A stretch of 64,000 nt of DNA from Heliocidaris erythrogramma (GCA_025617745.1 CM046863.1:10962935-11026934); one strand, 5' to 3'; positions 1 through 12,194 are shown, numbered from the stretch's first letter. Numbers and translations are program-made. Notes: generated from the sequence alone by a model not told the origin.

Positions 1-509
1 TCCCTTTCATTTGCATGTGGGATATTGGATATGTTTACTGAAGACAATATTGGCGGAAATTACGCAAAATCCATTTTGGAAACAGGTTCTATTGGCTTGG
101 TCGGACTTGGTAGAACTTCTTATCGATGACATTGCATCTCAACCTCTTCGGAATATCCCCCGAATAAAAGTAAATGATAAATAAATATCTGAAAAGATAT
201 TTGGTACTATAAAACCGGAGAATAGAGTTGAACAAGGGAAATACAAACTAAATTACCAAAAGGCTCGAAATATAGCGAGCTCTGATTGGCTGTCTAAAGA
301 TAACGGTAAAATTTGTGTTAGAGTATAAGAGAAATACGTACATTTTATAGTAGGCGTATCTTTCCTTTCATATTTTGAAATTTAACGTAGGTTTGATATA
401 CAAACCAACTTTCTCTAATACTATACAAAGTGAAACAATGTAAGTCTTACAAAATGGAAACCAATATGAGGTGGTTACAAATTAAAAAATATGGCATTTT
501 AGCTCATAC
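1..509. other. Unannotated AT-rich sequence
   Basis: I see no coding frame, RNA gene or clear mobile-element terminus in this stretch. It precedes the short tandem array at 510-606. Confidence 0.5.
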
Positions 510-606
510 ATTTTTCCTCTGACATTTTTACCTCTGACATGTTTTACCTCTTACATGTTTTCCTCTGACATTTTTACCTCTGAAATTTTTACCGCTTACA
601 TTTTTA
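510..606. repeat. Short tandem repeat, about 16-bp unit
   Basis: About six degenerate copies of a unit reading TTTTACCTCTGACAT lie head to tail. The copies differ by single substitutions and by one-base changes in the T run. The array is non-coding and its function is unknown. Confidence 0.8.
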
Positions 607-1037
607 TACCGAACCAATTATACATCATGTACCAAGATATACCTATGCTATGTTATACACCATTGAAAACTTGAAACAACAGAGGTACTGAACAGTAATT
701 ATGACTGTTATTGCACAGTCCCAACTTGTCTTGTGGGTTTTTTTCTTGTGCAAATAAAATAACAATTCTTTTAAATAATTGTTTATCTTGTCCTTATTTC
801 CTCTCTTTGTATTGCTGGGAAATGGAAAATATTAGACATAAACTTCGACCATTAAATTTAATGGTATTGTACTTTTGTATTATAAATTTCTACACAACCA
901 CGAGAAATATTTATCAGCAAACGACTGTCTCATAGTCTACCCTCGCTGTGAATCAACAAAAAAACTTTCTAAAATATTACTCCGCGGTGTAACCCGACGG
1001 ACCTTAATTTACAGTGATTATTTCCATCACCCTTTAA

Positions 1038-2871
1038 GTGGCCAAAGATAATAGTTCCCACGTATGTTGGCTTACGCACTCAAATACTGATGAAGGGGTC
1101 TTTCGTCTGAACACAGATCTACATTCAGAAGATTGGGATGATGTTCTTGTCTTTGATAATGTGGATAGAGCTTATGACGTTTTTTTGACCAAATTTCATT
1201 ACTTTTTCAATAAACATTTTCCATATGTGAAAACTAAAAACAAGAAAAGAGGAAATCATCCATGGATAACCAGGGGTATTCTCCAATCAATAAAAAGGAG
1301 AAATATTCTTTATAAACGTAGTATTAAGCATTCAACGCATGAAAATATTGACAAATACAAGAAATATCGGAACAGACTGACGTCAATTATACGTTACTCC
1401 CGTAAGTCATATTACTCCACACAATTTGAACAGGCAAGGGGCAATATGTCCTCTACTTGGAAAACTGTCAAAGATATATTACGTAAGCATGGAAATATTG
1501 CTACTCCAGAAAAGTTCACTCATGATGGAAAAGAATTTACTTCGGCAAGAGATATTGCAAATGCATTTAACAGCTATTTTACTAATGTTGGTACAAATCA
1601 AGCAAAGTTAATAGATACAAATGGTACCAATTTTAGGAATTATCTACGCAATTCATCCCAATTTTCTATCTTCTTCAGGCCAACTAACTATCTAGAAATC
1701 TTCAATGTAGTAAGTTTGCTGAAGAATAGTCACTCATGTGGCCATGATGAATTAAGCACATCCCTGTTAAAGCAGATTATTGACTCAATTATAACCCCAG
1801 CTGTACACAATTTGTAACCTCTCATTGTCGACAGGAGTGTTTCCTTCTAGTTTCAAACTAGCCAAAGTGATCCCGATTCATAAGAAAGATGATGCAAAAT
1901 TCATCTCTAATTATAGACCTATTTCAGTATTACCTAGCTTGTCTAAAATTCTAGAGAGAATTGTTTATAATAGGCTCTATGAATTTTTGGATAATCACAA
2001 GTACCTAAATTCTGAACAATATGGATTTAGGCAATGTCATTCTACCGACCTTGCATTGTTAAAATTTTACGACCGTGTGTCAACTGCCCTAGCAGCTCGG
2101 GAGCATGTTGTTGGCGTATTTATGGATCTCAGTAAAGCCTTTGATACACTTGATCACTCTATTCTTCTTTCTAAATTGGAGCACTATGGAATAAGCGGTA
2201 TTGCGTTACAGTGGTTTTCAAATTATTTATCTATGAGAAGCCAATATACCCATTGCAATTGTACAAATTCAGATGTTACTTTTTTAAAATGTGGCGTCCC
2301 CCAAAGATCTATTCTAGGTCCGCTATTATTTCTCATCTACATTAATGATATTTGTGATGCTTCCGCAGATTTGCATTATACTTTATTTGCGGATGATACA
2401 AGTGTCTTCTTGTCACATTGTAATATCCAAACGCTTGAACAAAAACTGAACTCAGAACTGCTGGTTCAGGAGTAACCTGCTCTCTCTAAATATAGGAAAA
2501 ACCAATTTTATTCATTTCAGGGAAGGAAATCTACTGGCAACAAACAATTAAATATTAAGGTGGATGGTATAGAGTTAGAGCGCAAGACATGTACAAAGTT
2601 CCTTGGTGTGTATATCAATCAGAAGCTTGATTGGAGTGACCATGTGGCTCAGCATAACAGCACCATTCACTCCTATCCCACCAGGCAGGCATCAAACATA
2701 CATTTAGTCAATCCCCGCACCGCGTTAGCACATAAATCAATGAGACATAGCGGTCCAGATATTTGGAATTCTCTTCCGCAAAATATCCGTAATTTGCAAA
2801 CCCCACTTTCCTTTAAAATGGCCGTAAAGCAAATTCTCCTTTTAAAGATGCATGAATTCCAAGGTACATAA
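1038..2871 (+). pseudogene. LINE ORF2 reverse transcriptase, frameshifted and internally deleted
   Basis: The frame 1038-1817 covers the linker between endonuclease and reverse transcriptase, with an HPWITRGIL block. After a frameshift, 1825-2475 carries the RT core: NYRPISVLPSLSK, FMDLSKAFDTLDH, the GVPQ.SILGPLLFL block and the catalytic FADDTSVF. A third piece, 2560-2871, begins at KFLGVYINQKLDW but jumps directly to the C-terminal block with SGPDIWNSLPQNI. Against the longer copy at 46-49 kb this removes roughly 110 residues. The product would copy LINE RNA at a nicked target, but this copy cannot do so. The GTG at 1038 is not a real start. Confidence 0.85.
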
Positions 2872-3377
2872 CTCAAAGGATGCTTTTATTTATGTTTACA
2901 TTGTAATCGATGTTCTATGTATTGTACTTTATTTACTATTTCTTACACATCGAAGACTTATTTATTTATATATATTATTTGTCAACATTAGGGCACCCAT
3001 TCACATTTTATGATTCCTATTTTCTGCTTCTCTTTCCCTTGTAAATAAACTCTCTCTTTTTTTTTCTATTCATATTTTTTGTTGATTTTTTTTTAATTCT
3101 ATGTTATTCTGTAAATAAAGTTTGTTGTTAGTGTCATCATTATTTATTTTCCTTTTATAAATTATGTATTATTTACAAAATGGAAAGGTATTGCAATGCT
3201 TCAAGCTTTAGCTTATATTGCCATACCTCTGCATGTTACTACGTTATCCATATATTGTACCTGTATTATGATCATATTTGCCTTTTAATCCTGTAATTGA
3301 GTTACTCATACTTATTCTCATTTTTTTTGGTCATATTGATCATACTATGCAATACCATGTACCATGCAGAAAAATAA

Positions 3378-3407
3378 TGAATAAATAAATAAATAAATAA
3401 ATAAATA
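3378..3407 (+). repeat. (AATA)n LINE tail
   Basis: A run of AATA units directly follows the 3' untranslated region of the LINE and marks its 3' end. Confidence 0.8.
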
Positions 3408-3511
3408 ACTCTTAGATTTACGTTTCTCTGTCTGACGTACAGAACCAAAGTGGGTTAACTAAAATTACGCCCTGAAACCAGATTTGTCTTAATTTATAAG
3501 GTGGGATGTTA

Positions 3512-3850
3512 GTAATAATAATAATAATCCGCTTTTATATAGCGCCTAATACATCTGTGATGTCTCTTAGCGCTTTACTGATATATTATTACCCCGGTCA
3601 TCGGATTCTGGCATGCCCGCACACAATGTATGCACATTCTCCGCTCCCGGGGAGTATTCCACAGATGACGTCAAAATAAGACGTCCTCTTGACGTCTTGC
3701 GTTGGTGCAAGTTGTCGTCTTATTGACGTAATTACAGGACGTAAAAAAGACGAAAACCACGACGTAAATATCACGTATTTTTTACCACTTTCTGCTATCA
3801 GGGGTGGTTCATGCACACTCCGGGGACTTATCCACTGATCCACAACACCT
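3512..3850 (-). mobile_element. tRNA-like SINE, interrupted by a GACGT-rich insert
   Basis: On the minus strand the element starts near 3850 with a tRNA-like head (GTGTTGTGGATCAGTGGATA). It ends with a GCGCTATATAA segment and a (ATT)n tail at 3512-3526. That tail resembles the 3' end of the L2-like LINE at 9.7 kb and the SINE at 29.8 kb. The body is interrupted at about 3662-3790 by sequence rich in GACGT. Similar CCCGGGGAGT/CCGGGGACTT words flank the insert and may be a target duplication. Confidence 0.55.
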
Positions 3851-4110
3851 CTACGATTTTAAGTACAGATCCCCTCTAATTTTTCTACATTTATTGATTT
3901 ATTTATTAGGTTGGCTGCACTTCAAGTACAGACCACCTTATACATGCATTTTCGTTCGATTTTTCTTTGTTTCTTTTTTTTTTAATATTTCTACACACTT
4001 TTTTTGTGACGACAAGATCTCTAATATGGCTTGTTCAAAAGTAGTCAAAATTTAGCAGAGTGGTAGATATGGTAATGAAGTTGTGCCCCCTCAATTTCTT
4101 TTTTCTTAGT

Positions 4111-4380
4111 CAGTGGAGTAAAATCACGCAAAACCGTTATAACGCAAACCCGTAATAATTTGACGTCAGAATAGTTAATCCATTACCAGGAGATCACTCT
4201 CCGCGCTCTACTGTGCAAGAGAATTTGCACGCAAACCCTAAGTGAATGGAGAAAGCATGAACGATTCCAAGATGCGTTCTCAATCTTTAAATTCACAGGG
4301 ACGGTTTAAAAAGCAAAGGAACGGCTGTAAATTATGATACTATTGAAGGCAAATTTATATTTGATTAATCTATCCTCGCC
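4111..4380 (-). repeat. Inverted relative of the DNA upstream of the transporter gene
   Basis: Read on the minus strand, this segment aligns almost continuously with 25790-26016, which lies directly before exon 1 of the transporter. Shared blocks include GTGCAAGTGAATGGAGAA-type sequence and GATTCCAAGATGCGTTCTCA. It is either a dispersed element or a copied promoter region. I found no transporter exon beside this copy. Confidence 0.75.
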
Positions 4381-5151
4381 GATTCGTTTCCCCCTGACGT
4401 GTTGCTATAAATCAATAAAAATCATAATTCATCTGTTGCAAGCAGCTGAAAAGAACGCTTGATAGATGTAATGATAGTCGTTGTGTGTCCAACATCCACG
4501 TGTGCATGATGACCAACACGGCTGGGGTGGCAGCATTACTAAAGCATTTTCTTCTCTCTTGTCTTCTTTTCACTTCTTTATTTATTTTATTTGTTTTTCT
4601 TCTCTCTGTCTTCCCTTTTTCCTTATATATTTTTTTTTTCTCCCTGTCTTCCTTTTTCAGTATGACCAACGCTTGCGTCAAATACGGGAAAGCAACTAAT
4701 AAGACTAGGAAAATCGCTGGACCGTACGACCTTGCTGTGCAGGGCTTACGTAACAATCAGCAAAATACAACGCTAAACCGTTATAACATTTTCGTGTCTT
4801 TTTAGTTATTGTACCGTGACGTCATCTAGGCGCTATTTTATAAAAAGTACACATATACATATATCTCCGCAATGGATAGTCATAATATAACCATAATTTT
4901 GGCATGATGCAAGTTAATCAAAAGAGAAATTAATCGAACATAGGCTGCACGCGCGTACGCGCACGTCGCTAGCGTTCAACGAGCACAGAATGGGTGATAT
5001 ATATATAACCGACAATTTATGATACAAGAGACAGCAACGTAGCTGAAATTCAACTTTATTTAATCAAGCTTTTGGTGTTCACGGCATTCTTCAAGTTCTG
5101 AAGGGAGTTACTACAAGAGTACAAACATTAAGACATATATAATTGTGTGCT

Positions 5152-5282
5152 TTTATATTCCGGTTGATCAACAATGCGTTTGCATGTTGATATCAACAAT
5201 ATGCCTTCATGGCATATGCCATCATGCCTTCATGTTGATATCAACATGCAAATGTATAATTTGTTGTCAACCGGAATTTAAA
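5152..5282. repeat. Imperfect palindrome with repeated TGTTGATATCAACA
   Basis: TTCCGGTTGATCAACAA on the left pairs with TTGTTGTCAACCGGAA on the right. Inside, the 14-bp palindrome TGTTGATATCAACA occurs twice around a CATGGCATATGCCATC core. The whole can fold into a hairpin of about 130 nt. It looks like a small foldback element; no target duplication was resolved. Confidence 0.65.
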
Positions 5283-6010
5283 AACACACAAATATATGTG
5301 TGTGTATATGCTTATGTATGTACTATTACTATGTTTAGAACATCGGAAGGCCGGTAAAGATGGAAAGCTTGATATATTTAAGTTAAAATTGACGCCACAT
5401 TAAAACAGAATAAAGCACCCCGTTAGACATTTGTCCAACAGAGTGCTTTGTTCTTTTTTGAGTCTCTCTTTTTGTTATCTCCGTTGCAGAACAATGTTCT
5501 ATATATATATATGTTTGTATACGAATGGATTATGGCGAAATATAGTTCTAAAAATGGTAATTAAGGAGAAGTCGTCAGTTGGGAGATATATACACTTCAC
5601 CCTAAGGGTTCTCGTCCTTGTGTAGTGGTAATTTTTTGAATTTTTAAACTTGAAAAATAATTTTCCGCTGACGGTAAACAATGGTCTCGTACTGGAGATT
5701 CTGTTTGACAACTATGCCTTCATTACACCGAAGTTTTTAGTTTAAAGAAATGAGGGTTCATATCAGCCGTACTGAAAACACAGTAATTAAGGGGAAGTGG
5801 GTTTTTGCTTTGTTTGGTTCTTAATCGATTTTATATCTTCATTATGCATCAGAATACGGAAATGAATTTTGAAACTGAATTCCTCCTTGGAATTTTCGGA
5901 GAGTAAAGTGACCCTTTTCAATTAATTTCACAAAAGTGCTGAAAGGTCCTTGATATTTCTTCAGTGGTCAAACGGAGTTCTCACGTTTTCGCCGGTGCCT
6001 GCCACTTGCA
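5283..6010. other. No gene recognised
   Basis: A small hairpin is possible around 5416-5452 (AAAGCAC pairing with GTGCTTT). Otherwise nothing coding or repetitive was recognised. Confidence 0.4.
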
Positions 6011-6419
6011 TACACTCTTAAAATAATTGGGCAAAAAAAATGCCCAACTTTTAAGCCAACACTGGGCAACATACTGTCCACACAACTATTGGTTAAAATT
6101 TGATGTTGGGCAATCCATTTACTATGTTGTTGCGCAAATTAAATCGCCCATCAGTTGGTGACCCATCAGATTTTACCCAACTCTACAATTGTCCAACGGT
6201 TGGTTATATTCTCAGTTGGGTAATTATATGCCCAACCAATTTATATTGCCAACCAACCAATTTTACCCAATAGGATTGCCCAACCCTCTTTTTGTCCAGC
6301 TGTTAGGTAATAAATTCAGTTTTTCCTCCAACCTAGGTAAAAAAAAAAAAAACCCTGCTTGTTATGTCTTTCTGGGTCATAACTTATCAATTCTAACCTA
6401 TCCTACTTTAAGCTATCCT

Positions 6420-6423
<4 letters not shown>

Positions 6424-6451
<28 letters not shown>
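6424..6451. repeat. (TA)n microsatellite
   Basis: A pure TA run just before the LINE insertion. Confidence 0.85.
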
Positions 6452-6455
<4 letters not shown>

Positions 6456-6466
6456 GCTATCCTATC

Positions 6467-9400
6467 CATATCCTTTTAAGACGAGACCGTGTAGGAGAAC
6501 ATGGTGGTGGGGTCTGTCTTTATATTAGACATGATATTGCATTTAACGTACGAGAAGATCTTACACAAAATGATATTGAATCGTTATGGATTGACATTCT
6601 ATTACCCCATACTAAACCCATTACTCTAGGTGTTGTGTGCAGACCCCCTACAGATCATTATTTTATTGAATATCTCACTGACACCTTGGATAAATTAACA
6701 AAAGATGATGAGGTTATAATTTTAGGGGACATGAATATCTGCCTTTTGCAGCAGTCTTCATTATCAGAAAAATACAAGAATATTTTTAATTTAAATGGTT
6801 TGAGTCAACTTATAACTAAACCCACTCGAAAAACATCGGCCACTTCATCATTAATAAACCATGTAATCAGCAGTAAAGAAGAAAATATTTGTCAAAGTGG
6901 TCATTTTTTAACCTACTGCTCTAGGAAGCTAATAAGACCTGTATTGAAACAGCATAGAAATATAAATATTCGGTGTATGAGAAACTATTGTATAGATGAT
7001 TTTAATAATGATTTATCTCGAGTCAATTGGTCTGACATATTAGAATGTAAAGAAGTAAATACTGCGTGGTCAATTTTCAAAAATATTTTCATGTCTATAG
7101 TTGATAAATGTGCTCCATTAAAAAAAGTAAGAATTAAGCAAAGAACCGATAAGTGGATGAATGCTGAAATTATTTCGTTAAAAAGACCATGAAATATAGC
7201 TTTTAAAAGAATGAAAAAGGATTGTGCTAATTTAGAATTAGAAAAGAAATATAAACTTTTACGTAATTTGGTGCAAAGAAAAGTGAGACAGGCTAAAGAT
7301 GAATACTTCCAAAATCAAATTGATGAGCATAAAAATGATTCTAAAAAGTTGTGGAAGAATCTGAAAGATTTAGGTTGTAAAAACAAACAAAAGAATATTA
7401 TTAAAAGAGAATGTTATTAATATCCAAGGGGAGTTATGTCATGATAATATGAGGATAGCGAACGAATTTAACAATTATTTCACAACTGTGGCAGAAAAAT
7501 TAGCTAGTAATCTGCCAGATAGCAACACAAATGAATTTGGAACGGACAGTGTTAAATTACAAAAATTATACGACACTAAGGGTGTGTCGAAAGGTTGTTT
7601 TCTTTTTTCTCCTGTCAAAGAAAAGTTTGTTTTAGATGAATTAAATAAGTTGAAAATATCAAAGTACCGGGCTTGACTTGGTACCTGCCAGATTTTTGAA
7701 GGATGGAGCTAAATATTTGTATAAACCTTTAACTTACATTATTAACTTATCTATCTCAGCCTCCACCTTCCCTGATGAAATGAAACTTGCAAAAGTAACA
7801 CCCCTTTATAAAAAAAGAAAGCTAATGTTAGCAATTATATACCGATTAGCGTTTTAAGTATAGTCTCGAAGGTCCTAGAGAAATGTGTGTATGCCCAATT
7901 AGAGAACTACTTTCAAGAAAACAAAATAATATAAGAATTTCAATCTGGTTTTAGAAATGGTTATTCCACTGAAACTTGTCTTATTCACCTGTTATATTGT
8001 GTGAGGAACGAAATTTCCCAAGTACGTTTTGTTGGGATGGTTCTTCTTGACTTGCAAAAAGCCTTCGATACCGTTAACCATAATACACTGTTAAGTAAAT
8101 TAGAAGTAATGGGTTTAAATTCTGCATGTGTGCAATGGTTTAGGTCTTACTTGACCAATCGTCATCAAGTTGTCTCGTTGCAAAATGTACTCTCCGATTC
8201 TATGCCCATAAGATGCGGAGTTCCCCAGGGGAGCATATTAGGTCCTTTTCTTTTCATGTGCTACATTAATGATATGTGTGTTTGTGTCAACGACAGTAAA
8301 TTACTTTAATATGCGGATGACAGTGTGTTACTATATTCTGGTACTGATCCTAAGCTGATCGGGGAAAAACTTAGCTTAGAATTATCAAACTGTGTTAATT
8401 GGATGACAGCAAATAAGCTTAGCTTACATATTGGTAAAACCGAAAGTATTTTGTTTTGTTCGCGGGGTAGGCTGAAGTATACTGATGATTTCAATATAAG
8501 TTATAACAATCAACTCATTAAGAGACAGGATTCTGTGAAGTATTTAGGACTAAATATAGCTAGTGATCTTTCTTGCTCAAGTTTGGTTGACAGTATTGTC
8601 AAAAAAGCTAATGCTCGTCTAAAATTCTTGTATCGTTATCAAAATTGCATGAACTTAAAATCAAGACGCATTTTAAGTTTTTCCTTAAAACAATGTTTAT
8701 TTGATTATGCTAATGCGGCATGGTACTGCAGTCTAGGCAAGGTGGATCAAAACAAGTTAAAAATAATTCAAAATAAGATTGTAAGATTTATCAATCACTT
8801 ACCACCAAGAACACACATTGGGAAGAGTGAACTTGAAACAGCTGGTCTTCTTCAGTAGACCTTAGATCGCTACAACTTTTAATTCAACATGTACATAAGA
8901 TTTTTTACTCTAATGCAGATCACTATATTTCAAATAATTTTACTCGCTCTTCAAGTGTTCATAGGCATGGCACTAGAAATAGTCAATTTAATTTCGTAGT
9001 GCCTAAGCAAATTAATGCCTAAGCGGAAAGGTAAAATTGGAAATTCTTTTTATTTTAACGGTATTCTTTTCTGGAATTCCCTCCCAAATCATGTTAAGTC
9101 AGTTAGGATTTTTTTACATTTTAAAAGGGTATTGAAGCATCATCTGAAAAATGTGTCTACTCCATAACTATATTTCTCCTCTCCTTTTTGTAGCTCAGAT
9201 GGTTTTTTTCCTATATTATATGACTTACGTAACCAACGTTTATTATCGATAGTTTCACTATGATTTTCTGTATATAGTTTTTTCCGTTGAGTAAGTCTTG
9301 TTTTCACATTTATGTAATCTTCGCCTACTTTATAAAAATTTTATGTTTTACTTTGCTACTTTTAATTAGTACATTCTTATTACTTGTCGTACGTGTACGA

Positions 9401-9565
9401 TAGTCTTGTAGCCGTACTAATGTGTTTCTTAGTGTATTTTTAATCAGTTATTTAGGTAAGGACCGCATTGGAAATAAGCCATTTCGGCTTTCATGGGCTA
9501 TCCTGTCATGGTACCTGGTTATGTTTGTATTGCAATATACCTGACGAATAAAATCAAATCAAATC
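6467..9565 (+). mobile_element. LINE with AATCA-type tail, broken copy
   Basis: This non-LTR element starts inside the APE endonuclease (RRDRVGEHGGGVCLYIR near 6480-6530) and ends in an AAATCAAATCAAATC tail at 9550-9564. An 8-bp word ATCCTATC occurs immediately on both sides (6459-6466 and 9566-9573) and is a likely target duplication. It is inserted in the left part of the TIR element. The copy is 5' truncated and has many stops. Confidence 0.85.
6480..9020 (+). pseudogene. LINE ORF2 endonuclease/reverse transcriptase, multiply broken
   Basis: Pieces in order are: APE endonuclease (6480-7192, with ILGDMNI); linker (7211-7420, 7449-7676); RT fingers (LVPARFLKDGAK near 7680); RT palm (8001-8309, with LLDLQKAFDTVNH and CGVPQGSILGPFLF); and the catalytic YADD block with thumb (8313-8858, YADDSVLLY and KYLGLNI). 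A TAA stop immediately precedes YADD. C-terminal sequence continues broken to about 9020. The element would encode nicking and reverse transcription, but no single frame is usable. Confidence 0.85.
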
Positions 9566-9607
9566 ATCCTATCTGAGTCCGCTGAATCAGTTTATGACTT
9601 CCACTGG

Positions 9608-9645
9608 CAGCTGGATTACAGGCGCACGCCACAACGCCCAGTTAT
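9608..9645 (-). other. Short segment resembling Alu/7SL RNA
   Basis: The words CTGGATTACAGGCGCACGCC and ACAACGCCCAG closely resemble the antisense of the Alu/7SL core. The similarity is about 35 bp long and fades on both sides. It may be chance, a 7SL-derived relic or a chimaeric read. Confidence 0.25.
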
Positions 9646-9711
9646 ACAATCTAGTGCAAGCTCTAATATATACCCTGTATATTTTTTTTTATGCATTTGG
9701 TGACAGTTAAT

Positions 9712-10470
9712 AATAATAATAATAATAATAATAGATACTTATATAGCGCAAAATGCTAAAGCCTCTAAGCGCTTTTTTAGAAGTGAAGAGAAAATACATG
9801 TATTATATTGAATAATTAATACACAACATAAACATTTTAGTGATACATTTATAAAACAGTACATTCAAGCGTAGGCAACATTAAACAAGTAGGTTTTTAA
9901 CAAGGATTTGAAAGTGTTCACATTGTTTGCTGTACGAATATAAAGTGGTAAGTCGTTCCATAATGCAGGGGCGGCATGTAAAAGTGATCTTCGTCCATAG
10001 GATGTAGATGAAATGCGGCGTGGAAGTTGAAGGAGGGATTGAGATGAAGAGCGTAGGGTCCGTGATGGGATATAAGGTTGTAGGAGATCAGATAGATATG
10101 TAGGAGAGAGTCCAGCCATTGACTTAAAGGTGAGGAGGTTAATCTTGTAGGTGATGCGCATGTTAATAGGTAACCAGTGAATATTTTGAAGAATAGGTGT
10201 AATGTGGTAAGATGGAGGGACGCGTGAGATGAGGCGGGCAGCTATGTTTAGGATACGTTGGAATTTAGTAAGATCTTTACCAGGGAGACCAAAAAGAAGA
10301 GAGTTGCAAAAATCAAGTCTGGAGGTGACAAGGGCATGAACTAATCGAGATACAGTGTCATCATCAAGATAACGACGAATTTTACTGATCTTTCTAATGG
10401 CCATGAGTGCTGACTTACAAAGATGATCGATGTGATGCCAGTTAGTAAAATAGGGCCATCCCAAACCATA
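9712..10470 (-). mobile_element. L2-like LINE 3' fragment with (ATT)n tail
   Basis: On the minus strand this is the last quarter of an L2/CR1-type LINE followed by a short 3' end: AAAAAAGCGCTTAGAGGC, then GCGCTATATAAGTATC and an (ATT)n tail at 9712-9732. The AGCGC...TATATAAG...ATT end is shared with the SINEs at 3.5 and 29.8 kb. It is 5' truncated inside the TIR element. Confidence 0.85.
9865..10470 (-). pseudogene. L2-type reverse transcriptase C-terminal region
   Basis: The frame is open and reads as the thumb and C-terminal part of an L2-type ORF2. It begins at HIDHLCKSALMAIRKISKIR and contains LVTSRLDFCNSLLFGLP, the IHWLPI block and the typical end PALWNDLPLYIR...FKSLLKTYLF. The catalytic palm is absent because of 5' truncation. 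The first 45 codons of the longer open frame (up to 10611) are not LINE but the arm of the surrounding TIR element. Confidence 0.85.
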
Positions 10471-10799
10471 CGCTACTAAAAATTCATGAATATTCATATG
10501 TTTTCCCCAATATTGGGGAAAAATACGAATTTCTAACCGACCATCAGTTACCCAACAAAATTTACCCAACTGGTAAAGGGAATGTGACAAAATTACACAG
10601 CTACAGGGCAATAAGTACCCAACCCATACTTACCAAACACTGATGGTAAATATATGCCCAATATTTAGTAAAAATTATTGACCAATATTTGTTACACCAC
10701 TCGAGTGTCCAGTTGGTTAATAATAGCCCAGAATTGGGCATATTTTTAACCAACCAGCAGTTACCCAACGAAATTTTTACCCAACATTTTAAGAGTGTA

Positions 10800-11167
10800 G
10801 ATCACTATGAAACCAGCGCAGAGCAGCAGTACCATCGGGCCGCCGCACTGATCTCTACCTACCAGTACGAGTAGGAGTGGGCCGTCGGTGTGGCGGCAGA
10901 TCGTATGACGGTGGCTGTTTTGTAACGATTACACAATCCGCCGGCATATATCGTTCAGACTGGCGGATATCATTCCCGCTAGAACCATAACTGCCGCGTC
11001 ATATACGACAGATTTTGTTCCCTTAGCGGATTTGGTTATTTTCGCGACATAGTTCTAGAACCAATTTAATTATTTTTAAAAAGTCTTGCATTGTATACCC
11101 GTATTATAAGATGCCCTGTTTACCAGAAGTAGTGTCATGTTTGCCTGTTGTTGCTAAAATATGGAGG
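10800..11167. other. Intergenic sequence between two TIR elements
   Basis: No gene recognised. It contains ATCCGCCGG words (about 10938 and 11025) that recur around 20090-20160, so a small decayed element is possible. Confidence 0.4.
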
Positions 11168-11343
11168 AATAGGGCGGTTTACGCGATGACGTCAACACCC
11201 CTTACTTCCTAGTTACTGTTACTAACTCGGGCAAGCTTTGACCGATCGCCATCTTGGATTTTGCCCGATCTCCATGCAAAGTCAATGCGCGTCTCTCCCT
11301 AGCTGTTAATACGACGATAGTGACTATTTCATAATTTCTTACA

Positions 11344-11522
11344 ATGGCATCGACTTTGGGTTCATCGTCAAGGAAGTCAGTGAAGGATTGGACAGTCAGA
11401 GATTTGACAGGCTTCTTGAGACAAAGAGGTGTGACTATGAGCGGGTATAATAAGGAAAAACTTGTCAAACTTGCGACGGCTGTCGGTGACTTGGATCTTC
11501 CGTGGACCCCGATCTCACCCAG
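11344..11522 (+). CDS. SAP-domain protein, first exon
   Basis: The frame from ATG 11344 encodes about 60 residues with a SAP-like helix-extended-helix motif: VKDWTVRDLTGFLRQRGV followed by GYNKEKLVKLA. SAP motifs bind AT-rich DNA or chromatin. The sequence CCCAG|GTAGATA at 11518-11529 is a good splice donor, and the frame stops immediately after it, so this looks like exon 1 of a longer protein. Downstream exons are not recognisable in the window. The position 160 bp inside the TIR suggests it belongs to the transposon. Confidence 0.6.
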
Positions 11523-12101
11523 GTAGATACCGCCGGTTCGTGGCGGGAGAAACTCTCGCGAGCCGGATGCCCGGACCCAACGAAACTGACAGGGTATACG
11601 AGAGACTTCTCAGACATTCCTGAGTTTGGATTATTCCATATTTTCCACTACCGTATTTGAATATTAACAGAACAGACTATGACGGGAAAAACTCAAAGGT
11701 TATAAATCATTTGAGGATGTTTGTGATGATGTCATGATGTAATCACACTTTTCATCTCTCAATAAGAAATGCTATACCGGTATGTAGCTTCAAAATATGT
11801 GTAACAAAGTAATACATGTAGGCCTACAGTATTGATGGAAAGAAAGTTGACAGTTTCCCACATTGTCCGACTAATGTCTGTAATAACAAAGGATACAAAT
11901 AAGAAAGTATGATGAATAACTACTTGTACATGCGATAGACGCAAGTAAAGTATGTAGTCCTCTATATGCTATACACCCCTCCCCCCCTCACTCACACTTT
12001 GTACTCATCTGTTGCCTCAAACTTTTAAATACATACTAATATCAGTAAAAATAAAGAGTTATGAAAAGTTATAAAGCATTGATCCTGTAATTCATATACT
12101 G

Positions 12102-12190
12102 CCCCCCCCCCCTCCCCCACTTGACAGAAGGGAGTATGAGGCAATAGGAACAATAACTCAAGCTTCCTTCTGTCAGGGGGGGGGGGGGGT
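12102..12190. repeat. Hairpin between poly-C and poly-G tracts
   Basis: C-run plus CTTGACAGAAGG pairs with CCTTCTGTCAGGG plus a G-run around a 45-bp loop. It lies between the two coding pieces of the TIR element. Confidence 0.7.
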
Positions 12191-12194
12191 ACAT

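Larger units (their letters stand above)
930..3407 (+). mobile_element. LINE (non-LTR retrotransposon), broken copy
   Basis: This is a 5'-truncated non-LTR retrotransposon. The left end, about 930-1030, still resembles the end of an APE endonuclease. The reverse transcriptase follows in pieces and the 3' end runs into an (AATA)n tail at 3378-3407, the usual mark of target-primed LINE insertion. It belongs to the same broad group as the nearly intact minus-strand LINE at 45.7-49.5 kb, which served as my alignment guide. Boundaries are approximate on the left. The copy is dead: it carries frameshifts, a stop and a large internal deletion. Confidence 0.85.
6011..10799. mobile_element. TIR-bounded DNA element interrupted by two LINEs
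   Basis: The left end reads TACACTCTTAAAATAATTGG and the right end ATTTTAAGAGTGTA, giving a 13-bp perfect inverted repeat if the TA is included. A TA target duplication fits. Both arms (about 6011-6345 and 10480-10799) are built of repeated TTGGGCA/TTACCCAAC words, so they belong to one non-autonomous element. The middle is filled by a LINE (about 6467-9565) and an L2-like fragment (9712-10470) that must have inserted later. No transposase was seen. Confidence 0.7.

Noticed and set aside
510-606. Evenly spaced short repeats resembling a CRISPR array
   Set aside because: Units are about 16 bp and contiguous, without unique spacers, and the DNA is eukaryotic.
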